Shown in pieces: positions 23,840 to 34,745 of a DNA stretch of 64,000 nt. The stretch's first letter is position 1. Every line of letters starts with the position of its first letter. The translations under genes and the position numbers were made by a program. Origin of the DNA: Epiperipatus broadwayi. Its lineage: Eukaryota > Onychophora > Udeonychophora > Euonychophora > Peripatidae. The notes below the pieces were generated by a model, which ran no database searches, was not told the DNA's origin, and saw only the letters and a list, made by a program, of their open reading frames with translations. The stretch covers positions 312,001 to 376,000 of the forward strand of contig JAQFVV010006271.1 in NCBI GenBank assembly GCA_028023455.1, read 5' to 3'.

Positions 23840-24232
23840 TTACCTTAGTGACATATTTATATTTTTGAATTTCTTTTTATGTTCTGGACAGATAATTCTA
23901 CAGCAACTTGGATGCAGTCATTTATAAACTCTTCTTCAAAAAATGGTTTTGAAGTTTTTGATTTTTTTTAAAAAAAAAAAGTAATTTGTTTTCATAGAAT
24001 TTTCTGACTTGTTTGGACTTTCAAGTTTTGTATTTTAATATTTCTTTCCCAACAATTTTGTAATTATTAGAATGTTTTGGATAAATAATGTACGTTATTA
24101 ACTGAAATACTTTCCAGACATATCAATTTACTATTTCTTTTTATAAAAAAAAATATGCATTGATCCATTTCTATTGAAATACACAATTTTCTATATCAAC
24201 TTTTTTATCTTACACAGACCAGCCATCGTAAT
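23840..24232 (-). pseudogene. hAT-type transposase N-terminal fossil
   Basis: Reading leftwards from about 24226, the minus strand gives KIKKVDIENCVFQ, KWINAYFF, a decayed zinc-finger region (YPKHSNNYKIVGKE) and LKSKQ-like sequence. After a run of A it gives SKPFFEEEFINDCIQVAVEL then SVQNIKRNSKI. This follows the order in the N-terminus of GTF2IRD2/ZBED-like hAT transposases: 'VFQEKW..YFF', BED finger, then 'KPFTDGEFIKECM..VA'. Stops and frameshifts are present and the BED cysteines are lost. The catalytic RNase-H region and dimerisation domain are missing, so this is an internally deleted relic. The assignment rests on recalled family consensus. Confidence 0.6.
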
Positions 24233-26085
24233 GGAAAAAAAGGCAAAATAATAATAAATTTTTGTGAATATGCAGTTAGTCTATGAAAATCACTATAAAA
24301 TTGAAACAAAATACCCTTAGTATTGTAGATTATATTTGTAGTCAGATAGGCCACATTATATAGATAATTTGGTAGAATATTGTATCTTTAGTAGAATGAA
24401 CTAGAAGTATTATATAAACTGGATGTAGTAAAGAAAATAAATATTTTATTTCACTTAAATATATACGCATGTATTTAATTTTATATACATTTTTGAAAAG
24501 GCCGAGACTATATTGAAAACTTTTGAAGGCGGAAATTGATCCCAGGGCCAGAGATTCTCTTTCTCTGGATTAGAGAGTTCTTAAAATTATTAGAATTATA
24601 TATGTTACTATTCTCTTTATAAATATTAATGCGTATAGTATGCTGTATCAATATACATGATTTCAATTATACGCTATCCAAAAAAATGTAAGCAAACAAA
24701 AAAAAATTTATAAATTTAATATATTTTACAATATGCAGTGCCATACATGATTATATTTTTTTAAAAAATAAAATTTGTAAATATATTTTATAATGCACTG
24801 GCAGCTATTTTTCCATCTCGGAACACTGTATATACATATATATTTATTAATAAAATTTAATCATTTTATGTTGAAGGCACATACCTTTTATTTTTCCTTA
24901 ATCACACTTTTTAAATTTGATGGACAGAATTCTGCATAATAAAATAATTTTTAAATGAAATGCTAAAAGTTTTACTCAATTTATATTTAAATTTGATACT
25001 GACTTTAAAATATCAAATTAATTACAAAGACCATAATTTCTTAATAATGAAACTACTGTTATGTTTCTGTAAGAGAAAAAAGTTATTGAACAAAATAAGA
25101 ATATCACTCAACAGCATATTTAATTGTGATGAAAGTCAGACATTTCACTATATTTTTTTTATTTAAAAAGTAAAAATAGGATACATTAAGTTTCTTTTCT
25201 TATTCATATTTTTTTCAGTAAATGAATGAATAAGTTAAAAAACATACTTCGTAAAACATATATGAACATATTTCCCCTATTAATAAAAACTATATTATTA
25301 TTTTTAACAAAAATTGTTTATACTATAATCTTCATTTATATATGCATACTATACATATGAAACATCATCTGTGTTATATGTGTCTGTGTACATATTTAAA
25401 GGTACTGCACACTTCCAGCTCAATAAACATGTAATCTATTGTAATCAAATTTTATACAAGGAAGGCTTAGAATAAAATATAACAGATATCATGGCTCTAC
25501 TGTATATAATTATTATATGTTGAGATAAAATATAGATAATTATATGTATGCATGTTGTGCTACATTTACATTTCTATATTTACAATTTTGAAAAATATTT
25601 TGTTCAACTGAAATTATTCACATAAAAGATAGATATAAAGATGCATAAATAAAGTACTGTAATGCTTATGATTATATTAAATATAATATAAATGAATCAA
25701 AAATGGTGGGATGAAAAAATAGATTATTCTAAACCTCGGTCTTGTTTCATTTCTAATAAAAAATAATAATAATTAAATTACTTTATATCTAAGTTTGGAT
25801 TCTAAATCAATTTCAAAACTTTTCCAACTTATGATTACTTCATAATAATAATGTGTGATTATCAATTTTGTTAAGTACATAATATTAGTAAGCTGTGCTG
25901 CAAGAAAAGCTTCAAGAGTAAATAACTAGTAAAAGAAACATTTTTTTCTGCTACATTAAGATTTATAGAACTAAAGCAAAACTGTATATAAATAAAAACT
26001 AGACTGTCTACCATCTTTGCTGCACTAAAATTTAATTATCAATTTGAGTGACATGGTTCTTTCCATCTTTAGCATTAAAAAAAGT
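24233..26085. other. AT-rich stretch, no gene seen
   Basis: Only short low-complexity frames are present. A possible decayed tRNA-like piece lies on the minus strand around 24515-24590 (CCCTGGGATCAATTTCC). Nothing else is supported. Confidence 0.5.
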
Positions 26086-26400
26086 ATACACAATTTACTT
26101 TAAAAATATTCTCCTAAGTTCTTATAATATAATAATTTAATTATGAACTACAAAAAATGAATTTAAAATCTGATAATTTTAATATCAAAAAAAAAAAAAA
26201 ATCAAAACAAAATTCCAATGAAATAGTGGACATCTAACTGTTAAAATTAAGTTACAATTTAATTCCCTACTATCTGGTGAAATTGTACATATTTTTCTTT
26301 AAATATTCTAAGTTTTACATAAATAATTTTTGACTCAAACTATAAAAACTGAATTAAAAATATGATAATTTGTTGTCAAAAAAAAATCAAAAATGGAAGT
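26085..26400 (+). repeat. Diverged tandem duplication, about 190-bp period
   Basis: Copies at about 26090-26205 and 26282-26390 share TACTTTAAAAATATTCT-like starts, AACTAYAAAAAMTGAATT, ATATGATAATTT and TCAAAAAAAAATC, in order. It is strongly diverged and non-coding. Confidence 0.6.
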
Positions 26401-28864
26401 CTACTAAAATCTTTGAAATATAACTTCTTAATACAGATTTGCTAAATGAATACTAATGGATGATACGCCAAAACATGCATGAGATTTTTTATTACAATTA
26501 GAACCTTCATTATGCTTTGTGAATCTGATAAAGCATACTTTTCTGGTAATAATCTCCATATGGTCATAGGAAAAAAATATTTAAACAACTGCTTAATCTT
26601 TGTTTTTTGTTTTTAATTTTTTTCATACATGAACAATTTATTAATTTTAATCATAAATCAGATCCCAAAAAAGATTTTATTTTTAAAAGAGAAAAATGTA
26701 AAAAAAAAAAAAAAAATTTCAACTCTGATGCGCACTATTTTTAAAAGATGATGATTTAACATGTGTATAGATAATGAAAAAGATTATATCTATGTAATTT
26801 ATGTTGTAACATTGTGGAACTACTAGAAACTTCTTTCTTAATGTGAATTAATTATAAACAGTAAATGACAACATCATTGGGGCAATCTTTTGTGAAAAGA
26901 TTAATCAGTTTTCCTAAGCCCCTATGGAGTTTATTGTCAGAAAAGTACAATTTATCCAAATCACAAGGCTCAAAGAGGTTTCTAATGCAGATGTAACTGT
27001 TGCAGAATGAATATTTCACAAGAAAAAAAAAAGTTCTGAAATCAATGGTATGTAAATACATACTTTTCATTTGTCCAATCATATATCAAACAGTATTCTG
27101 AAACCAATTAATGCATTTGAGAATTGTATTTACTCTTGTCACAGATGCTTGTCATAAACTAAGCCTTCTATTCATTTTCATTTGTTTTTATTATTATCAT
27201 CTTATGTAAATGGGTAAGTGGATTCATTATGTTATTATTAAAAAAAATTGTAATGTTAAATGATAGACTAAAGTATAGTAAACAATGGCAAACTAGTGCT
27301 AACAATAGTCAGTCATGCTACCTTTTTTTAGAATGATGATAATCTTCCTCTCAGTATAGAACTTAGCATATCTACACGAATGTCAAATTCATTCTGTTGA
27401 ATAGTGAATTCATATGTGAGTGTCAGTTTAACAGATTCCATCAAAAATTGAGCAATAAAAGCCAACCAATATTTAATTTGGCTCTCTTTAATGTTACCAT
27501 ACACCACCTATCTAAATTTTCTATAGATACCATTTATCAACACAGATGCCAAATATTAATATTAAAATGATCTGATTATTTTTTTGATATTGCTCATCAG
27601 AAAAAAATTTTGCTTAAGAGCAATCCAATATCAGCTTTTACCTCTATTATGTTATTTGAACCTAAACTTTCAAATAGTTTATGGTTTTGATCTCAAGTAC
27701 CTGTACCTATGTAACTGTATAAATGTGACATTAAGTCAGTAACTATATTTTAATGGCCACAGTTATAAATTAATTGCATATTTTGTCATATTTTATTTAA
27801 TATATATCAGCCTCTGGTCAGTAATTTAAAAGTATCTCAATTAACTTATAATTAAAATTACTAAAATAAATATTAACCTAGCATCATCCCTATATAGAAT
27901 ATGGTTTATTCAGTAAAGAATCCTGAGGTCTAACCATAATTCTAAATTATGGAATTGATAGCAAATCAGTGACTTGATTAGATAGTTTATGATGATCAAT
28001 TAGTATCTCATCTAATGTGATATTTTTTACATGGAAGTATACTTTTATAAAATGAATAAAATCTTAATTTACCATACAACCACACAGTATTGTCCTATCA
28101 TGGACATTTAAAAAAAAAATTTTTTTTGATATTAATGTAACTATTAAATTTCAGCAGTGAAATTTCACCACTATATATTTTTATGAAATTTTAATACATA
28201 CACCCATCAAGTCATTCTAATTTTATTGATATCATTCTCTTTGTTCTATAAAATCATATTTAAAATCTCTTTTTATTGCACTTAGTTTGTTTACCATATT
28301 TCGAGAGCAGTTCTTTTTACATTTCTCTAGAGCCACCAATTGTAAGCCTGAATAAATTAATGGATAAAAGATAATACACTGCAATAAAGATGCACATTTC
28401 CAAAATAGATATTGTATCGCTATGCATTGAAATCAGGTTTATAGTAAATGACTTTAGAATAAGATGAAAAGATCTGCTCTTGAAAATGTGAGTAAATTTA
28501 AAAAGTCATGTAAATGATATTAATAATAATTACATATTACAAAAAACGGTGATTAACATTTAATGTATGATCTCTAAAATTTAATGCAATATTAAAGTAT
28601 ATTTGTATCCAAAGACTAAAGATTCTTGGATCACATTTCAATTGAGTAATGTAAAGTAAAACAAATTTGATATCTAATTGAATGAAATTAGTAACCGCTT
28701 AATCTGCCGCTATGTTCGAATATCACATTACCACTTGAGCAACTAACCATATATATATAGTATATGTTCTTTTGCATTTGTAATATATATAAATTTCTAT
28801 ATTGTGTATTTACGTAATTCATTTAATTAAATTGTTATACCTCAGATTATTAACTTCAAAAAAA
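26401..28864. other. AT-rich stretch, no gene seen
   Basis: No supported gene or element. A 76-codon minus frame at 26852-27082 has mixed composition but no recognised family. A short A-run/T-run hairpin lies near 28108-28127. Confidence 0.5.
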
Positions 28865-28966
28865 CAAGCATTGGTGGTCGAATGGTCAGCACAGCTGCCT
28901 TACAAGCAGTTGTCCCGGGTTTGCGAGTTCGCTTCCCGGCCGATGCTTTGACACATGAAAAAAAAA
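28865..28966 (+). repeat. tRNA-derived SINE, family 1 (well preserved)
   Basis: GCATTGG pairs with CCGATGC as a seven-pair acceptor stem with one G-U. The A-box region is TGGTCGAATGGTC, the B-box GAGTTCGCTTCC, and the T-stem flanks a seven-base loop. The 3' tail TTTGACACATG runs into poly-A. A pol III internal promoter is therefore visible. No clean target duplication was seen. Confidence 0.9.
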
Positions 28967-29699
28967 CTAGATTCATGATTTGACTATATATTTATACATA
29001 GACTTGAAGACGTGCGTGTAGAGACGTAATACTGTATTTAAAAGTTTCAGTCTGCTAATAACAATAATAAACTTGCTTTACTTAAAGAGACAAAAAAAAA
29101 AAAATCATTTCCAAAGATGCCTACAAATGAAATAAAGCAGAAAATCTAAGTGACCTAAAGTTTACTCTTTATCAAAATGACAGGACCCCGGTATAGTGTC
29201 TGCTTTTCACAAAACGTAAGAGAATAAAAGGATGGGTACATATCAAGTGAGATTACAAAAGAGAAAGTAAACAGAAAAGAAAGAATGCTGACAAGCTAAC
29301 TTGATCTCACAACTGATTTGCTCTGGAGATTCTCAAACAAAAACAACAAATGAAAAATGGAAACATTATTAAATTCGTCTGAAAAAAAAAAAAACTTTAG
29401 TGTTAGATAAACATAATGCGTAGAGGTGAGCATAAATAATTGTGATCAAACATCTGTTATAAAAGACAGATGATTATGAACTTTATCTCGATATATATTA
29501 AAAAGGGTTGTTTATTTTTTTCCCTTTAGTTTAAGGAATATATTGAACCAAAAGTTATTGATCAGGCGAGTGCTTTTAAATGAATAATATTTCTGTAATG
29601 TAATTTTTATTACATCACTCTCACGCAAGATAAGGATTAATTTCTATCTGCTTTTAACATCTTGTAGAGGGGTATAATCATAAACTTATGACCAAAGAC
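28967..29699. other. Non-coding stretch with an inverted relative of the 30.2-kb repeat
   Basis: Sequence around 29560-29700 (TTACATCACTCTCACGCAAGAT, then CTTGTAGAGGGGTATAATCA) resembles the centre of the inverted repeat at 30.16-30.44 kb, with one portion in the opposite orientation. No gene is supported. Confidence 0.5.
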
Positions 29700-29816
29700 A
29701 TGTATGTCAAGCGTTGGTGGTCGAGTGGTCAGCACAGCGGCCTTACAAGCAATTGTCCCGGGTTAGCGGGTTCGCTTCCCGGCCTATGCTATGACACATG
29801 ATAAAAAAAATGTATG
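29700..29816 (+). repeat. tRNA-derived SINE, family 1, with target duplication
   Basis: The SINE body is 29707-29809, with the same layout as its neighbour at 28.9 kb (TGGTCGAGTGGTC, GGGTTCGCTTCC, ATGACACATG tail). ATGTATG occurs at 29700-29706 and 29810-29816, a 7-bp target duplication. Confidence 0.9.
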
Positions 29817-29889
29817 ATTCCCAAGATGCAAATTTCTTGTTGAACCAGGAGTCACAGTTGGCCCAGATCACATCCTCTTACATATATAT

Positions 29890-30089
29890 TTATTACTGTT
29901 TATATATGACATTAAAAGCTTAAAGCTAAAATAGTCAATTAGCAAAATTACTCCAAAATTCACAACTAAACCAAACTAGCCAAAAAAATAAAAAAAAACT
30001 CTAAAACATTGGTTGTATTTCAGAGTTTATTTTCTTTGGCTAGTCTGGTTTAGTTGTGAATCTGGGATAATTTTGATTATTATTGTTTA
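29890..30089. repeat. Fold-back insertion D: 60-bp inverted arms
   Basis: Left arm 29942-30003 and right arm 30022-30075 match over TTCACAACTAAACCA and CTAGCCAAA, and over the A-rich/T-rich inner part. A near-perfect direct repeat TTATTAYTGTTTA (12 of 13) lies at 29890-29902 and 30077-30089. The right copy touches the right arm. An unpaired leader of about 39 bp lies on the left. Confidence 0.75.
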
Positions 30090-30163
30090 GTATATATTGA
30101 AAGTTAATTACAACAGTTTAATAGATAAGTGTCAAACTTACAGCCCTCACAACTTTGACATGC

Positions 30164-30436
30164 ATATTAATAATTTTTATTAATCACTCATTAGTAGAGG
30201 TTATTCACTTAATGAATATTTTTGTAGAGTAATTTTCATTACACCCCTCTCATGCAAGATCACCTATCATTGGTCATAGGTTTGTGATTACACCTCTACA
30301 GAAGGTATTAAAAGCATATAGAAACCAATTCCTACCATCTACAAAAGTGGTGCAATGAAAATTACTCTACAGAAACATTATTCCTTAAATGGATGATATC
30401 TAGTCTAGTAAATGACTAATAAAAATTATTAATATA
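30164..30436. repeat. Inverted repeat, about 95-bp arms
   Basis: Outer ends ATATTAATAATTTTTATTA and its complement, plus the inner GTAGAGTAATTTTCATT / AATGAAAATTACTCTAC pair, define the arms. The loop (about 30258-30340) carries CACCTATCATTGGTCATAGG. No target duplication was found, so the mode of origin is open. Confidence 0.8.
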
Positions 30437-30803
30437 CTTTCATCAAGAATGTTTTTAAATGTTTGAAGAATTGAAAACTGTGTCTGAAGTCCAACTTGCC
30501 ACTGACACTTGTGAAGTTTGAACATTGTATGATCCTCTGAGGAACACTACATGAATTGATGCCAAAGCTGTAAACTTTAATGCAGTAATAAAGTGGCAAG
30601 GTCAATAATTAAAGGTCCACAGAGTGCAGTTTGGCTTGTTTTGAAATATCCCAACAACATCTGAGTGGTAACCTAAATAAGACTGAGAATTACAATTCTA
30701 AGGAAACTTTTTGTAAAATAGAAGGTCATTCTTTGTTTTACTAAAATGTTAAATGTTTTATTTGGAGTATAGCTATATATAGAATAGACACATAAGCAAT
30801 TAG

Positions 30804-31021
30804 AAAAAGTGAGAAGAAAAATTGAAGATTCTAAAGATGTGGATGAAATAAAAAAATTAAAACATAAAATGATGGAGAGACTGGAAGAAATTGGAGAGTA
30901 TATGACAAAAAGAAATAAAAAAGTAAACTGCCTAATGGTTTTAAGATGGAAAGTAGCTATGGATATTTTAACAGTAGAGCAAGAGAGAATAAGACTTAAA
31001 AAATATGATCCAGTGTGTTAG
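30804..31021 (+). CDS. Unassigned 70-residue open frame, possibly an exon
   Basis: A Lys/Glu/Met-rich frame of ordinary codon composition (RRKIEDSKDVDEIKKLKHKM, later MERLEEIGEYMTKR and NCLMVLRWKVAMDILTVEQE). It is likely helical in the first half and stands out from the AT-rich background. The frame stays open a few codons upstream of the first ATG to an AG dinucleotide. Its stop TAG is directly followed by GTAAGA, so TTAG|GTAAGA also looks like a splice donor. I do not recognise the family. It could be a host exon or a transposon fragment. Confidence 0.25.
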
Positions 31022-31450
31022 GTAAGACCTGTTACAGTGCTACTGAAACTACATACTGCATGAAAATAGTCACCTTTATAATGCACCAATAAGACTTCAA
31101 TGTTTTACTTATGCACCTTTATTATAATGTCAACATATCAATGGGAAAAATATGCTGATAAATATATGTAAATCTAAAGTTAATAAGATGAACAAATGAC
31201 TAAACCAAAGGATATGTTTTAATTGAACTAGTGAGTAGCTGACAGGATTGCAAATATGGCAGCAACAGTGTTTTCTGTTGAAACCTATTTTTATAAAGCA
31301 AATTCCAAAAAAGTTAAAAATATAACGAACTTTTAATTTGCCATTTTTCAATGAACCAAAGAAAATAAATGATAGATATGTGAAAATGACAGAATTAAAA
31401 TTATGAATAAGAAATCATTTAATGGTGATTCACAAAAGCACAATGCATGA
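31022..31450. other. Non-coding stretch
   Basis: No gene supported. Short minus-strand frames here are AT-rich and low in complexity. Confidence 0.45.
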
Positions 31451-31575
31451 AGTATATCATACTTTTTTTTTCCATGTGTCAGAGCATTGGCCAGGAAGCA
31501 AACCCGGGACAACTGCTATTAAGACAGCTGTGCTGACCACTTGGCCACCAACACTTGACAGTATATCATACTTTT
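31451..31575 (-). repeat. tRNA-derived SINE, family 1, with 16-bp target duplication
   Basis: AGTATATCATACTTTT at 31451-31466 and 31560-31575 is an exact duplication around the SINE (31467-31559). On the minus strand the SINE reads TGGCCAAGTGGTCAGC (A-box), CCCGGGTTTGC (B-box region), CCAATGCTCTGACACATGG and then poly-A. Its overlap with the plus frame at 31422-31607 shows that frame is not a gene. Confidence 0.93.
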
Positions 31576-32263
31576 ATTTTAAGTACAGCTCAGATATTAT
31601 AATTTAAAACATTCTGCACTTGCTTGCAAAATGTGATAAAATACATAGATTAAAAACAATAAAATAAAATTAAGGATAAAAATTAGAAAATTAAAAAATT
31701 TGAAAATATATCTACAATCGAACAATTAATTATTCATCCACCCTTAAAATGTTAAAAATGAAAAGAAATCAGCTCCAAATTTACAAGGGAGTTAGGTAAT
31801 GGAAAATATCAAACTGTCAACAGCAGGATGAAGATCCAAGTGTCTGATAATATAAGAAAAAGTTGTTTACAAAATGCATGTGTAGTGTGAAAAGATAGTC
31901 TAAATTTTTGAGATGGGATGGTTGTGATATTGTGATGTTGGGATGCAACTTGCATTGATAAAAAAAAATTTAAAGTTAAAGTTATATTAAAGAAACTTTC
32001 AAAAAAATGATAATAAAAGTTTTTGTAATGAATTATATAAAATTAACAACTCATATTTCTTAATCAACTTATTAATAATGAATGAATTAATTCTAAAATT
32101 AAACTTAAATGAGCCTTTTTGATAAAATTATTATTATTATTTTTAAAGTCTTGGCTTTCTGGGAAAACAATTACACCCAGGTCTCATTTTATGCAGATTT
32201 ATTTAATGTGATGTTGAAGTTATGCGGTTCATGTTTCTTCTTAATATCTTTGTATGTGGTTTT
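31576..32263. other. AT-rich stretch, no gene seen
   Basis: Homopolymers and AT repeats only. No supported element. Confidence 0.5.
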
Positions 32264-32456
32264 ATTTTATGCAATAAAAATTATTAGATCAAAAGTCGAG
32301 CTCTGATAATGCGCTATTACTTTAAATATTATAAATTTAGTGCACTCACACATCATATTTAAAGTAATAGTGCATTATTGGAGTTCGACTTCTCTCTAAT
32401 AATTTCAATATTTTCAGCGCTTTATAATAGTACTGTAATAGATTTTATGCAATAAA
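32264..32456. repeat. Fold-back insertion E, opposite orientation
   Basis: A 15-bp direct repeat ATTTTATGCAATAAA at 32264-32278 and 32442-32456 bounds a 163-bp insert. Left arm 32279-32332 pairs with right arm 32355-32408 through GTCGAGCTCTGATAATGC, pairing with GCATTATTGGAGTTCGAC. Here the left arm starts at the target duplication and the unpaired leader (32409-32441) is on the right, mirroring the other cases. The 65-codon frame at 32109-32306 overlaps it and is not a gene. Confidence 0.9.
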
Positions 32457-32675
32457 GAAGTTCATAATTCACTTAAAATCAGGATTTCCCTATTTTATAT
32501 ACACACATCAAATTTTACAAGATTATAATGTAAATCTGTTCAAACATTATAGATGCGTATATTATGCATGTTGTTTTTGGTTTTTTTTTTGCATTTTAAA
32601 TCACATTCTATCTTTGCTTTTTAAAAAAAGAGTATCTAATCAATTAATAATTTAATAGCAAGTTTATTTTTAAAA

Positions 32676-32891
32676 GGTGAGTTATAGTGGTGGGCACAAT
32701 TAAATTTGACAATTAAAATCTGATTTTTAATTATAATTAACAATTTAAAAATTACATAAGGTGATCTGAAATTAATGTGACGCAAAACAATGAAATTTGA
32801 TTTTTAAATGAAATTAAAAATTAAAGACAAAAATAAGAATTTAATTTTTAATTGTTAGTTTTAATTAAATTTTGTCCAACAATGGTGAGTT
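32676..32891. mobile_element. hAT-type MITE, 200 bp, with 8-bp target duplication
   Basis: GGTGAGTT at 32676-32683 and 32884-32891 is an exact 8-bp duplication, the size made by hAT transposases. The insert (32684-32883) has imperfect terminal inverted repeats: ATAGTGGTGGGCACAATT on the left, and ATTGTTGGACAAAATT as the complement of the right end. The interior is almost pure A/T with AATTAAA repeats and no coding capacity. This is a non-autonomous element. Confidence 0.85.
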
Positions 32892-33539
32892 GGTGTCTTT
32901 TTATTATCGTAAGTCTAAGTTCTTATTTTTATTTTAAACTTATACTTTATTCTAATGGAGAAGAAAAAAACACCCAAGAAAATGAATTTCTTTGAAAACA
33001 AACATTTCAATTTTAGATCATTTAGTGCAATCAGAAGGATCAACAGTGATTGGAAAACATTTAGTTTAGGTGAGTCCACGATAAGAGCAATTACAAAAAT
33101 GAAGTTGACGCTAGTTGTATTTCCTAAATCTGATGTCTTACTGGTTTACAAATGAACTTACTTATCGTCAAATAGCGATAATAATTAAATATTGTACATG
33201 TATTAAAAAATGAAAAATACTGTAAATTACACATAACAATATATTGTTTTTAATAAAATTAAATACTGTAGTTAATAAATAAGTAAAAAAAGTTTGTCTT
33301 GTATCAATTTTTTTCAAATTGAAATTTTTTATTAGTCATATTTTATTTCCTCTTTTTTGTGCAAATTTTAAAGTAATTTTACGTTGTTGCTTTGCTTTTA
33401 TGTGATTTTTGAAAATTACAGTAACCTATCCCCCATTTTTCAAGGTAAGTCTATTTTTGTGCGATTTCTTTTATGCACGTTTTCTGAGGAACCTATCTAC
33501 CACATAAAACGAGACCCAGGTGTATTCTTATAAATACGC
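32892..33539. other. AT-rich stretch, no gene seen
   Basis: A 66-codon plus frame (32955-33155) has mixed composition and is followed by no recognised signal. I do not support it as a gene. Confidence 0.45.
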
Positions 33540-33829
33540 TTTTATCAGGGTTTAACATTTAACTTATTTTGTTTTTAGTCAATTTTTATAACATTTCCTG
33601 CAATTACTAAGTCCTTGTTATAAAACTCACATTTTCTACAAAATGTAAAAAACTCAAATACAACATCAACCTTTATTATTACATTCTGTTTTCTGTTTAA
33701 ATCCATCCATAAATAGTGGCTGTGAACTGTCCATAGAAGTTTTTAAAAGGTTATTCAATTTTCATTAAATATATGATGTGGTATGATGTAAAATGACTTC
33801 TAGTTGAATAAATTAAGGTTTATATCAAT

Positions 33830-34300
33830 AGGCTATATGTCCTATCATCCTGTTAGCTGATTTAAATAATCCCTTCTTCCAAAACCCTTAGATACCACAA
33901 TAAACTAATCTGTTCTTACTCATTACTACCCAAAATTATTTTTTCAACTTTGTTTTATTTATTTATTTCCTCCTATCTTACTTTGATAAAAGCTTTTTCA
34001 CTAATTTCACTACCTTATTCTCATATTTACTAATGGTTACATCTAAATCTCTATCTCTTCACTCTTTTGGTAAACCTTCACATTTTCCCCACTCTCTATA
34101 CAATTTGTTCTGATTTTATTCAATATTCTACTTTCCAAAAATAAACATTAAAAATTCTTTCATCCATCTTTGGATACACTATATCGAGAACCCAAATTCT
34201 TTTTATGATTTTACTTTTTTCTTCTAGTGTCTAAATTTTACATCCATGCACCAAACAACAATAATCCCCCTTTAGTATTATCATAATTCTTTTAAATATT
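33830..34300 (-). pseudogene. Second, more decayed LINE C-terminal fragment
   Basis: This is the paralogue of the adjacent fragment. The minus strand shows KDG-KN, then CLFLESRILNKIRTNCIESG, where the neighbour reads SRENIEYLLLECIMLKEDAN, and it shares the GCTAACAGG and CATATAGCCTAT 3' sequence. Stops are frequent. Assigned through its neighbour, not independently. Confidence 0.45.
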
Positions 34301-34359
34301 ATACAATTTTTGTGCTTCCAAATGTCACTTGAATTGAAGTCAGAAGCTTCTATTTATAG

Positions 34360-34745
34360 GCTATATGGCCAAATACCTTATTAGCCAAGTTAAACTTTCT
34401 CTCCTTCTAAATATATCATAATAAACTTGTTTACTTCCTACTCCTTAATGCCCAATTGTTTTTTTCAGTCTTGGATCATTTTTTCTCCTTCTATCTCATT
34501 ATAACAGAAGTTACTTTGTTTGTTTCATAATTCTATCCAGATATTTCCCAATTTTATTATAAAGACCTAACCAAAATCATGAAATATATATATTGCTCTC
34601 TTTACTTTTAGATTTTTCATACTCTCTATACAAGTTATTGGCATCCTCTTTTAACATTATACATTCCAAAAGCAAATATTCAATATTTTCTCGGCTATCT
34701 CCACCTAAATTACATCTACAATCCAAATTCTTATCCTGTTTTTTT
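34360..34745 (-). pseudogene. LINE ORF2 C-terminal fragment with zinc-knuckle
   Basis: On the minus strand the frame reads NLDCRCNLGGDSRENIEYLL then LECIMLKEDANNLYREYEK. This has the C-x-C, E-N-x-E-Y-L-L-x-E-C pattern of the cysteine/histidine motif at the end of many LINE ORF2 proteins. The LINE at 60.65 kb has a similar motif (CKLCKEGIENIRHLMFE). Downstream, TTGGCTAATAAGGTATTTGG resembles that LINE's 3' UTR (TGGCCAACAGGTTTATCTGG), so the two are probably related families. Only the tail is present, with stops. Confidence 0.6.

Noticed and set aside
27577-27600. CTGATGA on the minus strand as a third hammerhead core
   Set aside because: No GAAA box follows a paired helix, so the match is to a single short motif only.
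31422-31607. Plus-strand 61-codon frame with WPGSKPGTTA
   Set aside because: It runs antisense through a tRNA-derived SINE and its target duplication.
32109-32306. Plus-strand 65-codon hydrophobic frame
   Set aside because: Its end lies inside the fold-back insertion at 32.26-32.46 kb and crosses the target duplication.
32409-32441. CTGAAAATATTGAAAT on the minus strand as a hammerhead core in insertion E
   Set aside because: There is no helix between the two boxes, so it is not distinguishable from chance.
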